Assembly (NCBI GenBank): GCA_002428365.1
Contig: DIVW01000049.1
Location: forward strand, 2,239-18,214
Direction: 5' to 3'
From: Propionibacteriaceae bacterium UBA6122
GTDB lineage: Bacteria > Actinomycetota > Actinomycetes > Propionibacteriales > Propionibacteriaceae
Length of the DNA: 15,976 nt
This document shows positions 7,964 through 15,976 of the stretch, piece after piece (the stretch's first letter is position 1; each line of letters opens with the position of its first letter). A program made the position numbers and the translations under genes. The notes beneath the pieces are model-generated. The model was not told where the DNA came from, ran no database searches, and saw only the letters and a program-made list of their open reading frames with translations.

Positions 7964-8949
7964 CAGTCGCGGTCGTCTAACATGTCGGGACTAAGCACTG
8001 CTTCGGTGTTCGGGATGCCCAGGTCAGATGCACGTTTGTCGGCCGTGGCGAGCAATCGCCGGATCCGCCCAGCCACCGCGTCCTTGGTCAGCGGGGGGAC
8101 GTGCAGGCCGCCGAGTTCCTCAAGACTGGCCTGTTTGTGCTCCAGCCGGAGCCGTCCGGCCACCAGCAGGTGTTCGGGCACGTCGTCGCCGAGGATCTCC
8201 AAAGCCCGCTTGACCCGGGCCCCAGCGGCCACGGCCGCGCGCGCAGATCGACGCAGATTCGCATCGTCGAAGTTAGCCAACCGATTGGCCGAGGCGCGCA
8301 CTTCCCGGCGCAGTCGACGATCCTCCCAGGCCAGCACGGATTCATGCGCTCCCATTCGGGTGAGCATCGCTGCGATGGCATCGCCATCGCGGATCACCAC
8401 CCGATCAACGCCGCGAACCTCACGAGCCTTAGCGCCAATGCCCATCCGCCGAGCGGCTCCTACTAGGGCCAATGCGGCTTCCGAGCCCGGGCAGGTGACC
8501 TCCAAAGCCATCGATCGTCCCGGCTCAGTCAGCGATCCGTGGGCGAGAAAGGCCCCGCGCCACGCCGCCACCGAAACCTCCATGCCGCCCCCAACCACCT
8601 GGACGGGCAGCCCGCGCACCGGACGTCCGCGCTGATCGATCAGACCAGTTTGGCGGGCCAGGGATTCGCCGTCTTTGATCAGGCGAACCACATAGCGCGT
8701 GCCCCGACGCAGGCCACTGCCGGTGATCACGACGAAATCTGAAGTGAAACCAAAAAGTTCGGCGATCGCGGTGCGCACCCGACGGGCCGCGCCACCGGTG
8801 TCCAGCTCGGCCTCAACCACTATCCGGCCGCCAGCGATGTGCAGACCGTTGGCGAATCGCAGCAGGGAAGCCACCTCAGCCTTACGCAGCTCGGGTTTGG
8901 TCACTTCAAGAGTGGCCAACTCGGCCTTCACCTGCTGCGTCATTGCCAT
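7963..8949 (-). CDS. whiA: DNA-binding regulator WhiA
   Basis: Conserved Gram-positive regulator. In Streptomyces it activates sporulation-septation genes together with WhiB, and in Bacillus it affects division and chromosome segregation. The 328-residue protein has the N-terminal degenerate LAGLIDADG-endonuclease-like domain (roughly 20-210, including RKAEVASLLRFANGLH at 22-37) and a C-terminal helix-turn-helix (about 272-303). The latter includes ASLEELGGLHVPPLTKDAV and GRIRRLLATAD. A short acidic tail follows. The ATG at 8949 begins MAMTQQVK, matching the usual family N terminus; AGGAAGG lies 12 bases upstream. It is 47 bases after yvcK, in the common rapZ-yvcK-whiA order. Targets in this organism cannot be seen from the sequence. 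Confidence 0.95.
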   Translation of the reverse strand: MAMTQQVKAELATLEVTKPELRKAEVASLLRFANGLHIAGGRIVVEAELDTGGAARRVRTAIAELFGFTSDFVVITGSGLRRGTRYVVRLIKDGESLARQTGLIDQRGRPVRGLPVQVVGGGMEVSVAAWRGAFLAHGSLTEPGRSMALEVTCPGSEAALALVGAARRMGIGAKAREVRGVDRVVIRDGDAIAAMLTRMGAHESVLAWEDRRLRREVRASANRLANFDDANLRRSARAAVAAGARVKRALEILGDDVPEHLLVAGRLRLEHKQASLEELGGLHVPPLTKDAVAGRIRRLLATADKRASDLGIPNTEAVLSPDMLDDRD

Positions 8950-8996
8950 CGTCTTCGGCTGCCTTCCTGGCTTTACTGGTCGGGGTCGGCCATAGC

Positions 8997-9950
8997 CTAC
9001 AGACCCATGATCCCGGCGTAGACCGAGGCTAGAAGATGCGGGTCATGCCGGGCCGAACCGTCGCGCATCCGCACCGGCGCCACCACTAATTTCGCACCGA
9101 GAGAGGCCACGAAAGTGGCGAGGTGAGTATCGCCATCGGCGAAGCTTGGGTCGGCCACGACTGCGTCCAACCGGAGCCCGGGAGCATGCTCGGCAAGCAC
9201 CTCGATATGTCGAGACGCGGTGTAGGCCGGGGTCTCATCTGCGGTCGGCACCAGGTTCAAGGTGAGAATGCGGCGGGCCTGACTGTTCTCGATCGCCCTG
9301 GCCAACTCTGGCACCAGCAGATGTGGGATCACCGAGGAATACCAAGACCCCGGCCCCAGGACGATGTAGTCAGCTGTGGCCACTGCCGCCAACGCCTCGG
9401 GTACCGCTGGCGGATTGGCGGGCACCAGCCGGACGTCGGCGATGTCGCCGGTGGCCAACGCGACCTCTTCCTGGCCGACAACCAGAGTGCGCTCGTCGGG
9501 ACTGGCCGGATCAGCACCGATCACCTCGGCCTCAATCACCAGGGGCACGGCTGCCATCGGTAGCACCCGTCCCTCCACATTGAGCATGGCCGCCACCATG
9601 TCCAACCCAGCTACCGGGTCGGATAGCTGCTGCCAAAGGCCGGCAATCAGGAGGTTCCCGATTGAATGCCCGCCCAGCGGCCCGTCCCCGGGGAATCGCG
9701 ACTGCAGCACCGCGGCCCAGGCCCGGCCCACCTCGTCGTCGCCACACAACGCAGCCAGCGCCATCCGCAGATCACCTGGCGGCAGGATCGGGAACTCATC
9801 GCGCAACCGACCCGAGGAGCCACCGTCATCGGCGACCGTGACGATGGCAGTCAGCCTGGGGGTCAGTTGACGCAGCGCGCTCAGGCTTGCTGACAGGCCA
9901 TGGCCGCCGCCGAGGGCGACCACCGCCGGCAGTGGGCCGAACGGATTCAC
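8997..9950 (-). CDS. yvcK: YvcK/CofD-family protein (gluconeogenesis factor)
   Basis: The 317-residue protein belongs to the CofD-like family, whose YvcK branch is needed in Bacillus for growth on gluconeogenic carbon sources and normal cell shape, and has been reported to bind UDP-sugars. Motifs: ALGGGHGL (12-19), TVADDGGSSGRL (38-49), PPGDLRMAL (57-65), GHSIGNLLI (about 94-102) and LGPGSWYSSVIPHLLV in the C-terminal half. The neighbourhood (rapZ before, whiA after) and the absence of F420-biosynthesis genes support YvcK rather than a true 2-phospholactate transferase. The GTG start overlaps the rapZ stop as GTGA, so translation is coupled. The biochemical activity is not known with certainty. 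Confidence 0.93.
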   Translation of the reverse strand: MNPFGPLPAVVALGGGHGLSASLSALRQLTPRLTAIVTVADDGGSSGRLRDEFPILPPGDLRMALAALCGDDEVGRAWAAVLQSRFPGDGPLGGHSIGNLLIAGLWQQLSDPVAGLDMVAAMLNVEGRVLPMAAVPLVIEAEVIGADPASPDERTLVVGQEEVALATGDIADVRLVPANPPAVPEALAAVATADYIVLGPGSWYSSVIPHLLVPELARAIENSQARRILTLNLVPTADETPAYTASRHIEVLAEHAPGLRLDAVVADPSFADGDTHLATFVASLGAKLVVAPVRMRDGSARHDPHLLASVYAGIMGL

Positions 9951-10816
9951 TCGAGCCCCAGATCGCGGTGGATCACCCCGACCACCTGCCCGTTGGCGCT
10001 GAGCCGACGGCCAAGTTCCTCAGCAATCGCGGTCGAGCGATGCTTCCCGCCAGTGCAGCCGATCGCCACCGTCGCATGCCGCTTGCCTTCCCGCAGGTAG
10101 CCGGGAGCGATTAGCTCAATCAGTTCAGCCACCTTGGTAACGAATTCCTCCGCGCCGGGCTGACCCAGGACGTAACCCGAGACCGGCTTGGACAGTCCCG
10201 TCTGCGTACGCAGCGCTGGCACCCAATGTGGATTGGGCAGGAAGCGAACATCCAGCACCAGGTCGGCGTCGATCGGGATGCCGTGTTTGAAGCCAAAGGA
10301 CATCAAAGTGAAGCGAAGACCGCCGGCCTGATCTGCCGCGAACGCCTTGGCCACCCGAGCTGAAAGCTGGTGGATGTTGATCGAGGTGGTGTCGATCACC
10401 AGATCGGCATCTGCCCGGAGTTCGGCAAGCATCTTCCGCTCGCGATGAACCCCATCCAGCAGCCGTCCCGAGCCCTGCAACGGAAGTGGCCGGCGCACCG
10501 ACTCCTGGCGCCGCACGATCACTTCGTCGCTGGCTTCGAGGAACAGCACTTCGCGGACGACCTGCTGCTCGTCCAGAGCGGCGTAGGCGCCCGGCAGCTG
10601 GTCGAATTCGGCTCGCGAGCGAACGTCGAGGACGACTGCGACTCGCCCGAAACCACGCTCTCGGCAGACGCCGATCAGTTTCGGCAGCAGGCTGGGGGGA
10701 AGGTTGTCCACCACGAACCAACCCAGATCCTCCAGGGTGTGCCCGGCGGTACGCCGGCCCGCACCTGACAGTCCAGTGATCACCAGCAGGCGCACGGTGG
10801 CGACAGACTCGCTCAT
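9947..10816 (-). CDS. rapZ: RNase adapter protein RapZ (YvcJ family)
   Basis: P-loop nucleotide-binding protein. In E. coli RapZ binds a small RNA and RNase E to control glucosamine-6-phosphate synthase; the Bacillus homologue YvcJ binds nucleotides. The role in actinobacteria is unclear. The 289-residue length is normal. The Walker A segment is GLSGAGRRT (15-23) with Arg where the classical motif has Lys. The GWFVVDNLPPSLLPKL segment (32-47) and the C-terminal GCTGGKHRS (253-261) match the family. Start ATG at 10816, with AAGGGA about 11 bases upstream and 29 bases after uvrC. The stop overlaps the yvcK GTG. Family assignment is confident, function by homology only. Confidence 0.94.
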   Translation of the reverse strand: MSESVATVRLLVITGLSGAGRRTAGHTLEDLGWFVVDNLPPSLLPKLIGVCRERGFGRVAVVLDVRSRAEFDQLPGAYAALDEQQVVREVLFLEASDEVIVRRQESVRRPLPLQGSGRLLDGVHRERKMLAELRADADLVIDTTSINIHQLSARVAKAFAADQAGGLRFTLMSFGFKHGIPIDADLVLDVRFLPNPHWVPALRTQTGLSKPVSGYVLGQPGAEEFVTKVAELIELIAPGYLREGKRHATVAIGCTGGKHRSTAIAEELGRRLSANGQVVGVIHRDLGLE

Positions 10817-10845
10817 GGCGCCATTATTCCCTTCGCCGGGCCCGA

Positions 10846-12792
10846 TCAGTCCTGAATCACTTCACCGGTGGCCAGATTCACGCCCAACTCCGGCTCTTGG
10901 GCCGCCAAGGCGGCGAAAATGGCCGCCGCAGTGGCCGGCCCGATGCCGGGAACCTCGGCTAGCTCGGCGATGCTGGCCTTGCGCAGCTTTCGCAGCGAGC
11001 CGAAGTACTTCAGCAATGCCTTGCGGCGCAACTCCCCCAGTCCAGCAACGTTGTCGAGCACCGAATCGAGCATTGCGGCGCTGCGGCGTCCACGGTGATG
11101 GGTGATGGCGAAGCGGTGTGCTTCATCACGTACCCGTTGCAGCAGGTAAAGCGCCTCGCTGGCCCGAGGCAGGATCAGCGGGTACTCCTGGGTTGGCAGC
11201 CAGACCTCCTCCAGGCGCTTGGCTAAACCGCAAAGCGCCACATCGGCGATGCCCAGATCGGCCATCGCCCTGGCCGCGGCCGAGACCTGGGGCGCACCCC
11301 CGTCGACCACCACCAGCGCTGGCAGGTAAGCAAACTTCCGTGGCGCACCAGTGGTCGGATCGATCAGCAGGGGCCCGTCGATCTGTTCGGCATCGGCGCG
11401 CTCCTCTAGAAGTCGGCGGAAGCGACGAGTGATCACCTCGCGCATCGCGCCCACATCGTTGGAGCCTTCGACGGTACGGATCACGAACCGGCGGTATTCG
11501 CTCTTGCGGGCCAGACCGTCCTCAAACACCACCATCGAGGCCACCACCTCGGTGCCTTGGGTGTGTGAGATGTCGTAGCACTCGATTCGCAGCGGCGCCT
11601 GGGGCAGGTCGAGGGCCACCTGGAGCTCTTCCAGCGCCCGGCTTCGGGTGGAAAGGTCGCTGGAGCGACGCAACTTGTGCAAGGCCAACACGTCGGCAGC
11701 GTTTCGGCCAGCGGTCTCCAACAGGGCGGCCTTGTCGCCACGCTTCGGCACCCGCAGCCGCACCTTGGTGCCCCGCTCCTCGGTGAGCAGCTGGCTGAGC
11801 ACCTCACCGGTTGCGGGCAGTCGCGGCAACAACACCAACGGCGGCACGCTCTGGGCGGTATCGCCGTACAGCTGCAGCAGGAACTGCTCCAACAACTCAC
11901 CCTCGTCAGCGTCGTCGCTGCGCTCGGCCACCCAGGCCCGCTCACCGCGGATCCGGCCATCACGAACGTGGAAGACCTGAATTGCCACCTCCAGCGGATC
12001 GGTCGCCAGGGCAACCACATCGGCGTCGGTGCCGTCGCCAAGCACGATCGCATTCTGCTCGGAGGCCTGCTTGAGCGCACCCAGCTGATCGCGCAACACC
12101 CCGGCTCGCTCGAACTCCTGCTTGGCTGAGGCGACGAACATTTCCGTCTCCAGGCGTTTGATCAGCCCAGCGGTGCGACCAGCCAGGAACTCACAGACAC
12201 CTTCGACCAGCGCACGGTGATCCTCGGCATTGACCCGGCCAACACACGGCGCTGCGCACTTGCCGATGTAGCCGAACAGGCACGGTCGCCCTGAAGACTT
12301 GGCGCTGTTGAACACACCTTGGGTGCACGAGCGCATCGGGAACACCCGCAACAACGAGTCCAGGGTCTGACGAATGGCCCAAGCCTGGGCGTACGGACCG
12401 TAGTAGCGGTTCTGCTTGCGTTTGGGTCCGCGCCCGACGTAGACGCGCGGGAACTCCTCGCCCCAGGTGACCGCAACCCAGGGATAGGACTTGTCGTCGC
12501 GGTATTTGATGTTGAACCGCGGGTCGTACTGCTTGATCCAGGTGTATTCAAGTTGGAGCGCCTCGAGTTCATTGCGAACCAGCGTCCAATCCACGGCAGC
12601 AGCGGTGCGCACCATGGTCTGGGTACGGAAGTGCAACGCGGCCGGGTCGGCGAAATACGAACTGAGTCGCTGGCGCAGGTTGACCGCCTTGCCGACATAG
12701 ACGACCCGTCCCTCGGCGTCGCTGAACCGATAAACACCCGGCCCGGTCGGGATAGTGCCGGGCGCGGGACGGTAACTGGCCGGGTCAGCCAC
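10846..12792 (-). CDS. uvrC: UvrABC excinuclease subunit C
   Basis: Nuclease of nucleotide excision repair that makes the 3' and 5' incisions around damage marked by UvrA/UvrB. The 648-residue protein has the GIY-YIG domain (GVY 19-21, YVG 32-34) and the four cysteines of the proposed iron-sulfur cluster (Cys156, 171, 179, 183). A UvrB-interaction UVR motif lies near 208-243. The RNase H-like nuclease has Asp407 in CYDISHTQG, Asp497 in VVVDGGAPQV and His559 in DEAHRFA. A C-terminal helix-hairpin-helix (PGIGPATAAAIF, 615-626) completes it. The GTG start at 12792 has GAAGGA 8 bases upstream. It heads the block uvrC-rapZ-yvcK-whiA, whose short gaps and overlap suggest one operon. Complete and apparently functional. 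Confidence 0.97.
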   Translation of the reverse strand: MADPASYRPAPGTIPTGPGVYRFSDAEGRVVYVGKAVNLRQRLSSYFADPAALHFRTQTMVRTAAAVDWTLVRNELEALQLEYTWIKQYDPRFNIKYRDDKSYPWVAVTWGEEFPRVYVGRGPKRKQNRYYGPYAQAWAIRQTLDSLLRVFPMRSCTQGVFNSAKSSGRPCLFGYIGKCAAPCVGRVNAEDHRALVEGVCEFLAGRTAGLIKRLETEMFVASAKQEFERAGVLRDQLGALKQASEQNAIVLGDGTDADVVALATDPLEVAIQVFHVRDGRIRGERAWVAERSDDADEGELLEQFLLQLYGDTAQSVPPLVLLPRLPATGEVLSQLLTEERGTKVRLRVPKRGDKAALLETAGRNAADVLALHKLRRSSDLSTRSRALEELQVALDLPQAPLRIECYDISHTQGTEVVASMVVFEDGLARKSEYRRFVIRTVEGSNDVGAMREVITRRFRRLLEERADAEQIDGPLLIDPTTGAPRKFAYLPALVVVDGGAPQVSAAARAMADLGIADVALCGLAKRLEEVWLPTQEYPLILPRASEALYLLQRVRDEAHRFAITHHRGRRSAAMLDSVLDNVAGLGELRRKALLKYFGSLRKLRKASIAELAEVPGIGPATAAAIFAALAAQEPELGVNLATGEVIQD

Positions 12793-12948
12793 GAGGAACG
12801 TCCTTCAACACGGAGTCAGCATAGATAACGCCACCCACACCGAGGTCGCCCGCTGCCGATCCCGCCCACTCAGCACACCTACCCCTTTGGACCTCGCCCC
12901 GCGCCCGAGCCCGCCTAACATGCCGATTACAAGCCTTGGAGGTTCCCG
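12793..12948. promoter_or_regulatory. Divergent promoter region between uvrC and the Rieske gene
   Basis: This 156-base gap must hold the leaders of two divergent genes. Toward the Rieske gene, TAACAT (12916-12921) fits a -10 box and TTGGAGG (12936-12942) is a good ribosome binding site 6 bases before the ATG. Toward uvrC, TATGCT (minus strand, 12818-12823) is a possible -10 box. I found no matching -35 at normal spacing for either. I saw no SOS-type GAAC-n4-GTTC box in the gap. Confidence 0.4.
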
Positions 12949-13341
12949 ATGACCGATGCTCAGCTCTCTCGCCGCACCGCACTGATCGCCGTAGGGGGAT
13001 CAACCCTCGCCTTCTGCCTTGGCTGCTCTACCGCCCCCGGCAGCGCTGGCGCCAGCAGCGGCCCGGTGTCGATAAAGGCCGCCGAAATCCCGGTCGGATC
13101 AGGCAAGATCGTCGGGCAGTTCGTGATCACTCAACCCACGGCCGGAAAGTTCGAGGCCTTCAGCTACCTGTGCACTCATCAGAACCTGCCGGTGCAACAG
13201 GTCAGCGATACGGCGATCGTCTGCGGTCGCCACGGCTCGAGCTACTCCCTGACCGACGGTTCAGTGCTCACCGGACCGGCAACCAGGGCGCTCAGCAAAG
13301 CGAACGTGGCCAGATCGGGCGACACTCTCACCATCAGCTGA
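12949..13341 (+). CDS. Tat-exported Rieske [2Fe-2S] protein, possibly a lipoprotein
   Basis: A 130-residue protein whose core is a Rieske domain. CTHQ (Cys75, His77) and CGRH (Cys92, His95) supply the two Cys and two His cluster ligands, followed by GSSYSLTDGSVLTGPATRAL. The N terminus has a twin-arginine motif (SRRTALIA, 7-14) and a hydrophobic stretch to residue 25. Cys26 in LGCS could be a lipid-anchor site, though the -3 residue is Cys and so the lipobox is imperfect. A Ser/Gly/Ala-rich linker follows. The disulfide cysteines of bc1/b6f-type Rieske proteins are absent (Leu80 and Arg94 occupy those places). Its redox partner is not in the window. It is divergent from uvrC and converges on uvrA with 14 bases between stops. 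Domain call is firm, function unknown. Confidence 0.88.
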   Translation: MTDAQLSRRTALIAVGGSTLAFCLGCSTAPGSAGASSGPVSIKAAEIPVGSGKIVGQFVITQPTAGKFEAFSYLCTHQNLPVQQVSDTAIVCGRHGSSYSLTDGSVLTGPATRALSKANVARSGDTLTIS

Positions 13342-13362
13342 GGCTGAGCCCGGCTTCAGCTG
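13335..13362. terminator. Bidirectional terminator sharing both stop codons
   Basis: CAGCTGA (13335-13341) pairs with TCAGCTG (13356-13362). The stem continues through a G-T wobble and two G-C pairs to at least 10 pairs, leaving a GC-rich tip. The first arm contains the Rieske stop TGA and the second arm contains the uvrA stop on the other strand, each preceded by a serine codon AGC. One hairpin thus serves both convergent genes. Confidence 0.7.
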
Positions 13363-15976
13363 ACCAACAGGTCTGGTTGCCCACCGCTGACTTGCCGATG
13401 GTCGGCCAGCACGTGGCGCAGGAAGCCGCCAGTGTGGGAGTCAGGATTGGCCGCCACCTGTTCGGGAGTGCCTTCGGCGATCACCAAACCGCCGCGGGAA
13501 CCACCCTCAGGGCCGAGGTCGATCACCCAGTCCGCCGCCTTGATCACGTCGAGGTTGTGCTCGATCACCACCACCGTGTTGCCCTTGTCGACCAGCGACT
13601 GCAACACCTCCAACAGCTTCCGGATGTCTTCGAAGTGCAGGCCGGTTGTGGGCTCGTCGAGGACGTAGAAAGTGCGCCCCGTCGAGCGCTTCTGCAGTTC
13701 CGCGGCTAGCTTCACTCGCTGCGCCTCGCCACCAGAGAGGGTCGTGGCCGGTTGGCCCAGGCGAACGTAGCCAAGCCCGACATCAACCAGCGTTCGCAGG
13801 TGCCTGGCGATGGCCTGGATCGGGGCGAAGAACTCCAACGCCTCCTCGATCGGCATGTCAAGGACTTCGGAGATCGTCTTGCCCTTGTAGTGCACCTCCA
13901 GGGTTTCCCGGTTGTAGCGGGCCCCGTGACAGACCTCGCAAGGCACGTACACGTCGGGCAGGAAGTTCATTTCGATCTTGATCGTGCCCTCACCGGCGCA
14001 GTTCTCGCAGCGCCCACCCTTCACGTTGAAGGAGAACCTGCCCTGCTGATAGCCCCGCACCTTCGCCTCAGCGGTTTCGGCAAAGAGCTTGCGGATCCGA
14101 TCGAAAACCCCGGTGTAAGTGGCCGGGTTCGAACGCGGAGTGCGCCCGATCGGCGATTGATCTACGTGAATGCTCTTGTCGATGTGCTCAGCCCCGGTGA
14201 TCGAGCGGTGCCGCCCGGGCACCGCCTTGGAACCATAGATCTTCTTGGACAGTGCGGTGTAGAGAATGCTGTTGACCAATGAGGACTTCCCCGAGCCGGA
14301 CACTCCGGTGACCGCAACGAACTGCCCCAACGGGAAGCGAACCGTGACGTCGAGAAGATTGTGCTCGGTGGCCCCGTGCACCGTCACCGCATGGCCAGTG
14401 GACGGACGTCTGGTAGCTGGCATCGGAATCCGTCGCCGCCCAGTCAGGTAGGCACCGGTCAATGACGTTGGGTGCGCGAGCAGTTCGGACACCGGCCCGG
14501 AAACCACCACTTCGCCACCGTGCTCCCCCGCGCCCGGGCCAATATCGACTGCCCAATCTGCGGCCCTGATGGTGTCCTCGTCATGCTCCACCACGATCAG
14601 AGTGTTGCCGAGCCGCTTCAACCGCAGCAGGGTCTCGATCAGGCGATGGTTGTCGCGCTGGTGAAGCCCGATCGATGGCTCATCAAGCACGTACAGCACT
14701 CCCACCAACCCGGAGCCGATCTGGGTGGCCAGCCGAATCCGTTGCGCCTCGCCACCGGAAAGACTGCCCGCGGTGCGGGACAAGCTGAGGTAGTCCAGGC
14801 CGACGTCGAGCAGGAAGCGGAGTCGCTCGTTGATTTCCTTCACTAGCCGCTCGGCGATGCGGGCCTCACGCTCGCCCAGCCGCAACCCGCCCATGAACAC
14901 CGCTAGTTCGGAGATGCTCAGGTTGGCCACCTCAGCGATGTTTTTGCCCCCCACCGACACCGCCAGTGAGGACGGCTTCAGTCGATCTCCGTTACAGGTC
15001 AGGCAAGGTACCTCGCGCATGTAGCCGGCGTATCGTTCCCGAGCGTTGTCGGATTCGGCTTCGGCGTGCCGCCGCCGCACATAGGGCAGCGCGCCTTCGT
15101 ATTTGGCCCGATAGGTATGTTCGCGGCCGTGCCGAGAAAGGCTGTGCACAGTTACCTGCCCCGGAATCCCCAGCAACAGCAGCTGCTGGACGGGCTCGGC
15201 GAGCTTCTCCCATGGCGTGTCCACGCTGAACCCCTCCTGCTCGGCCAGCGCGGCGAAGAGGTTTTGGAAGAAGCCAGCAACATAGGGCGTAGTCCAGATG
15301 GCGATTGCCCCCTGCGCCAGACTCTTGCCGGTGTCGGGCACCACCAGTTCGGCGTCCACCTCCATGCGGGTGCCCAAACCCGAGCAGGCCGGGCAGGCCC
15401 CCCAGGGAGCGTTGAACGAGAACTGCCGCGGCTCCAACTCCTCGATTGCCACATCGTGGCCGTTGGGACAAGCCAGCCTCTCGGAGAAGTGCCGCTCCCG
15501 TTGGGGATCGGAGTCGGCCTTGTCGACGAAATCTACGGTCAACACACCACTGGCCAGACCGAGGGCGGTCTCGACAGAATCAGTGAGTCGCCGTTTCATC
15601 GTCGCTTTGACAGTCAACCGGTCAACGATCACCTCGATGGAGTGCTTCTTCTGCTTGTCCAGCGCCGGTGGGGCGGTCAGCTGGTGGAGCTCACCGTCTA
15701 CCCGAACTCGAGAGAGCCCTTGCCCGGCGAGCTGGCGGAATAGGTCGACGTACTCACCTTTGCGGCCCCGCACCACCGGCGCCAACACCTGGAAGCGGGT
15801 TCCCTCAGGCAATTCCATCAATCGGTCGACGATCTGTTGCGGCGATTGCCGCGAGATCAGTTCGCCACATTCCACGCAATGCGGCTGGCCCGCGCGGGCG
15901 TACAGCAGCCGCAGGTAGTCGTAGATCTCCGTGACGGTGCCCACGGTGGACCGCGGGTTGCGGGACGTGGTCTTCT
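13356..15976 (-). CDS. uvrA: UvrABC excinuclease ATPase subunit A, 5' end outside the window
   Basis: Damage-recognition ATPase of nucleotide excision repair. The frame is open to the right edge, where the residues KTTSRNPRSTVGTVTE match the conserved UvrA interior. The GTG at 15944 is therefore an internal Val, and roughly 100 N-terminal residues including the first Walker A lie outside. About 872 residues are visible. They include a CVEC zinc-module pair near the start, the CPACSGLGT region, the first ABC signature LSGGEAQRIRL with VLDEPSIGLHQRD, and the second Walker A GVSGSGKSS (about 14280-14306). A second zinc module CENC...CEVC and the second signature LSGGEAQRVKL with VLDEPTTGLH follow. 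All visible motifs are intact. The stop lies inside the hairpin shared with the Rieske gene. Confidence 0.97.
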   Translation of the reverse strand, partial: KTTSRNPRSTVGTVTEIYDYLRLLYARAGQPHCVECGELISRQSPQQIVDRLMELPEGTRFQVLAPVVRGRKGEYVDLFRQLAGQGLSRVRVDGELHQLTAPPALDKQKKHSIEVIVDRLTVKATMKRRLTDSVETALGLASGVLTVDFVDKADSDPQRERHFSERLACPNGHDVAIEELEPRQFSFNAPWGACPACSGLGTRMEVDAELVVPDTGKSLAQGAIAIWTTPYVAGFFQNLFAALAEQEGFSVDTPWEKLAEPVQQLLLLGIPGQVTVHSLSRHGREHTYRAKYEGALPYVRRRHAEAESDNARERYAGYMREVPCLTCNGDRLKPSSLAVSVGGKNIAEVANLSISELAVFMGGLRLGEREARIAERLVKEINERLRFLLDVGLDYLSLSRTAGSLSGGEAQRIRLATQIGSGLVGVLYVLDEPSIGLHQRDNHRLIETLLRLKRLGNTLIVVEHDEDTIRAADWAVDIGPGAGEHGGEVVVSGPVSELLAHPTSLTGAYLTGRRRIPMPATRRPSTGHAVTVHGATEHNLLDVTVRFPLGQFVAVTGVSGSGKSSLVNSILYTALSKKIYGSKAVPGRHRSITGAEHIDKSIHVDQSPIGRTPRSNPATYTGVFDRIRKLFAETAEAKVRGYQQGRFSFNVKGGRCENCAGEGTIKIEMNFLPDVYVPCEVCHGARYNRETLEVHYKGKTISEVLDMPIEEALEFFAPIQAIARHLRTLVDVGLGYVRLGQPATTLSGGEAQRVKLAAELQKRSTGRTFYVLDEPTTGLHFEDIRKLLEVLQSLVDKGNTVVVIEHNLDVIKAADWVIDLGPEGGSRGGLVIAEGTPEQVAANPDSHTGGFLRHVLADHRQVSGGQPDLLVS

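Noticed and set aside
8997..9950. 2-phospholactate transferase (CofD, F420 synthesis)
   Set aside because: The position between rapZ and whiA and the lack of other F420 genes nearby fit the YvcK branch better.
15942..15944. GTG as the uvrA start
   Set aside because: The frame continues upstream with conserved UvrA residues (TTSRNPRST) to the window edge.

Overview
The window is a chromosomal, largely housekeeping stretch of a high-GC Gram-positive bacterium. WhiA and RbpA are actinobacterial hallmarks. The order uvrA-(Rieske)-uvrC-rapZ-yvcK-whiA-gap-pgk-tpiA-secG is the classic actinobacterial arrangement. GTG and TTG starts are frequent and start/stop overlaps are tight. Together with a membrane pyrophosphatase gene this suggests a member of the Propionibacteriales/Propionibacteriaceae, but the genus is an inference I cannot confirm without a search.

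Layout. Positions 1-2887 (+ strand) hold the 3' part of a membrane H+-translocating pyrophosphatase gene, cut by the window start, overlapping by ATGA with a GT-B type glycosyltransferase. After a spacer with a GC hairpin and a perfect 10+1+10 dyad comes 6-phosphogluconolactonase (pgl, + strand). It converges on a long minus-strand block, with a hairpin between the two. Read in transcription order (right to left), that block is uvrA (5' end outside the window), then uvrC-rapZ-yvcK-whiA, then gap-pgk-tpiA, then secG-rbpA. A small Tat-type Rieske 2Fe-2S protein gene sits on the + strand between uvrA and uvrC. It converges with uvrA, and the two stop codons lie in the two arms of one terminator hairpin.

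How the genes fit together. gap, pgk and tpiA catalyse three consecutive reactions of lower glycolysis. The rapZ-yvcK-whiA cluster immediately upstream is a conserved regulatory trio linked in other bacteria to carbon and cell-wall precursor flux and to cell division. uvrA and uvrC are nucleotide excision repair. secG and rbpA serve protein export and sigma-factor/RNA polymerase function. Pgl belongs to the oxidative pentose phosphate pathway. Its usual partners opcA and zwf are absent here and it lies on the opposite strand from the glycolytic genes, which points to a local rearrangement.

I found no mobile element, CRISPR array, tRNA or rRNA, and no gene-free stretch over 300 bases. I see no convincing undescribed multi-gene system. 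The best leads are small: perfect dyads in front of pgl and rbpA, the shared-stem terminator between the Rieske gene and uvrA, a Rieske protein without the usual disulfide cysteines, and an uncharacterised glycosyltransferase coupled to the pyrophosphatase.
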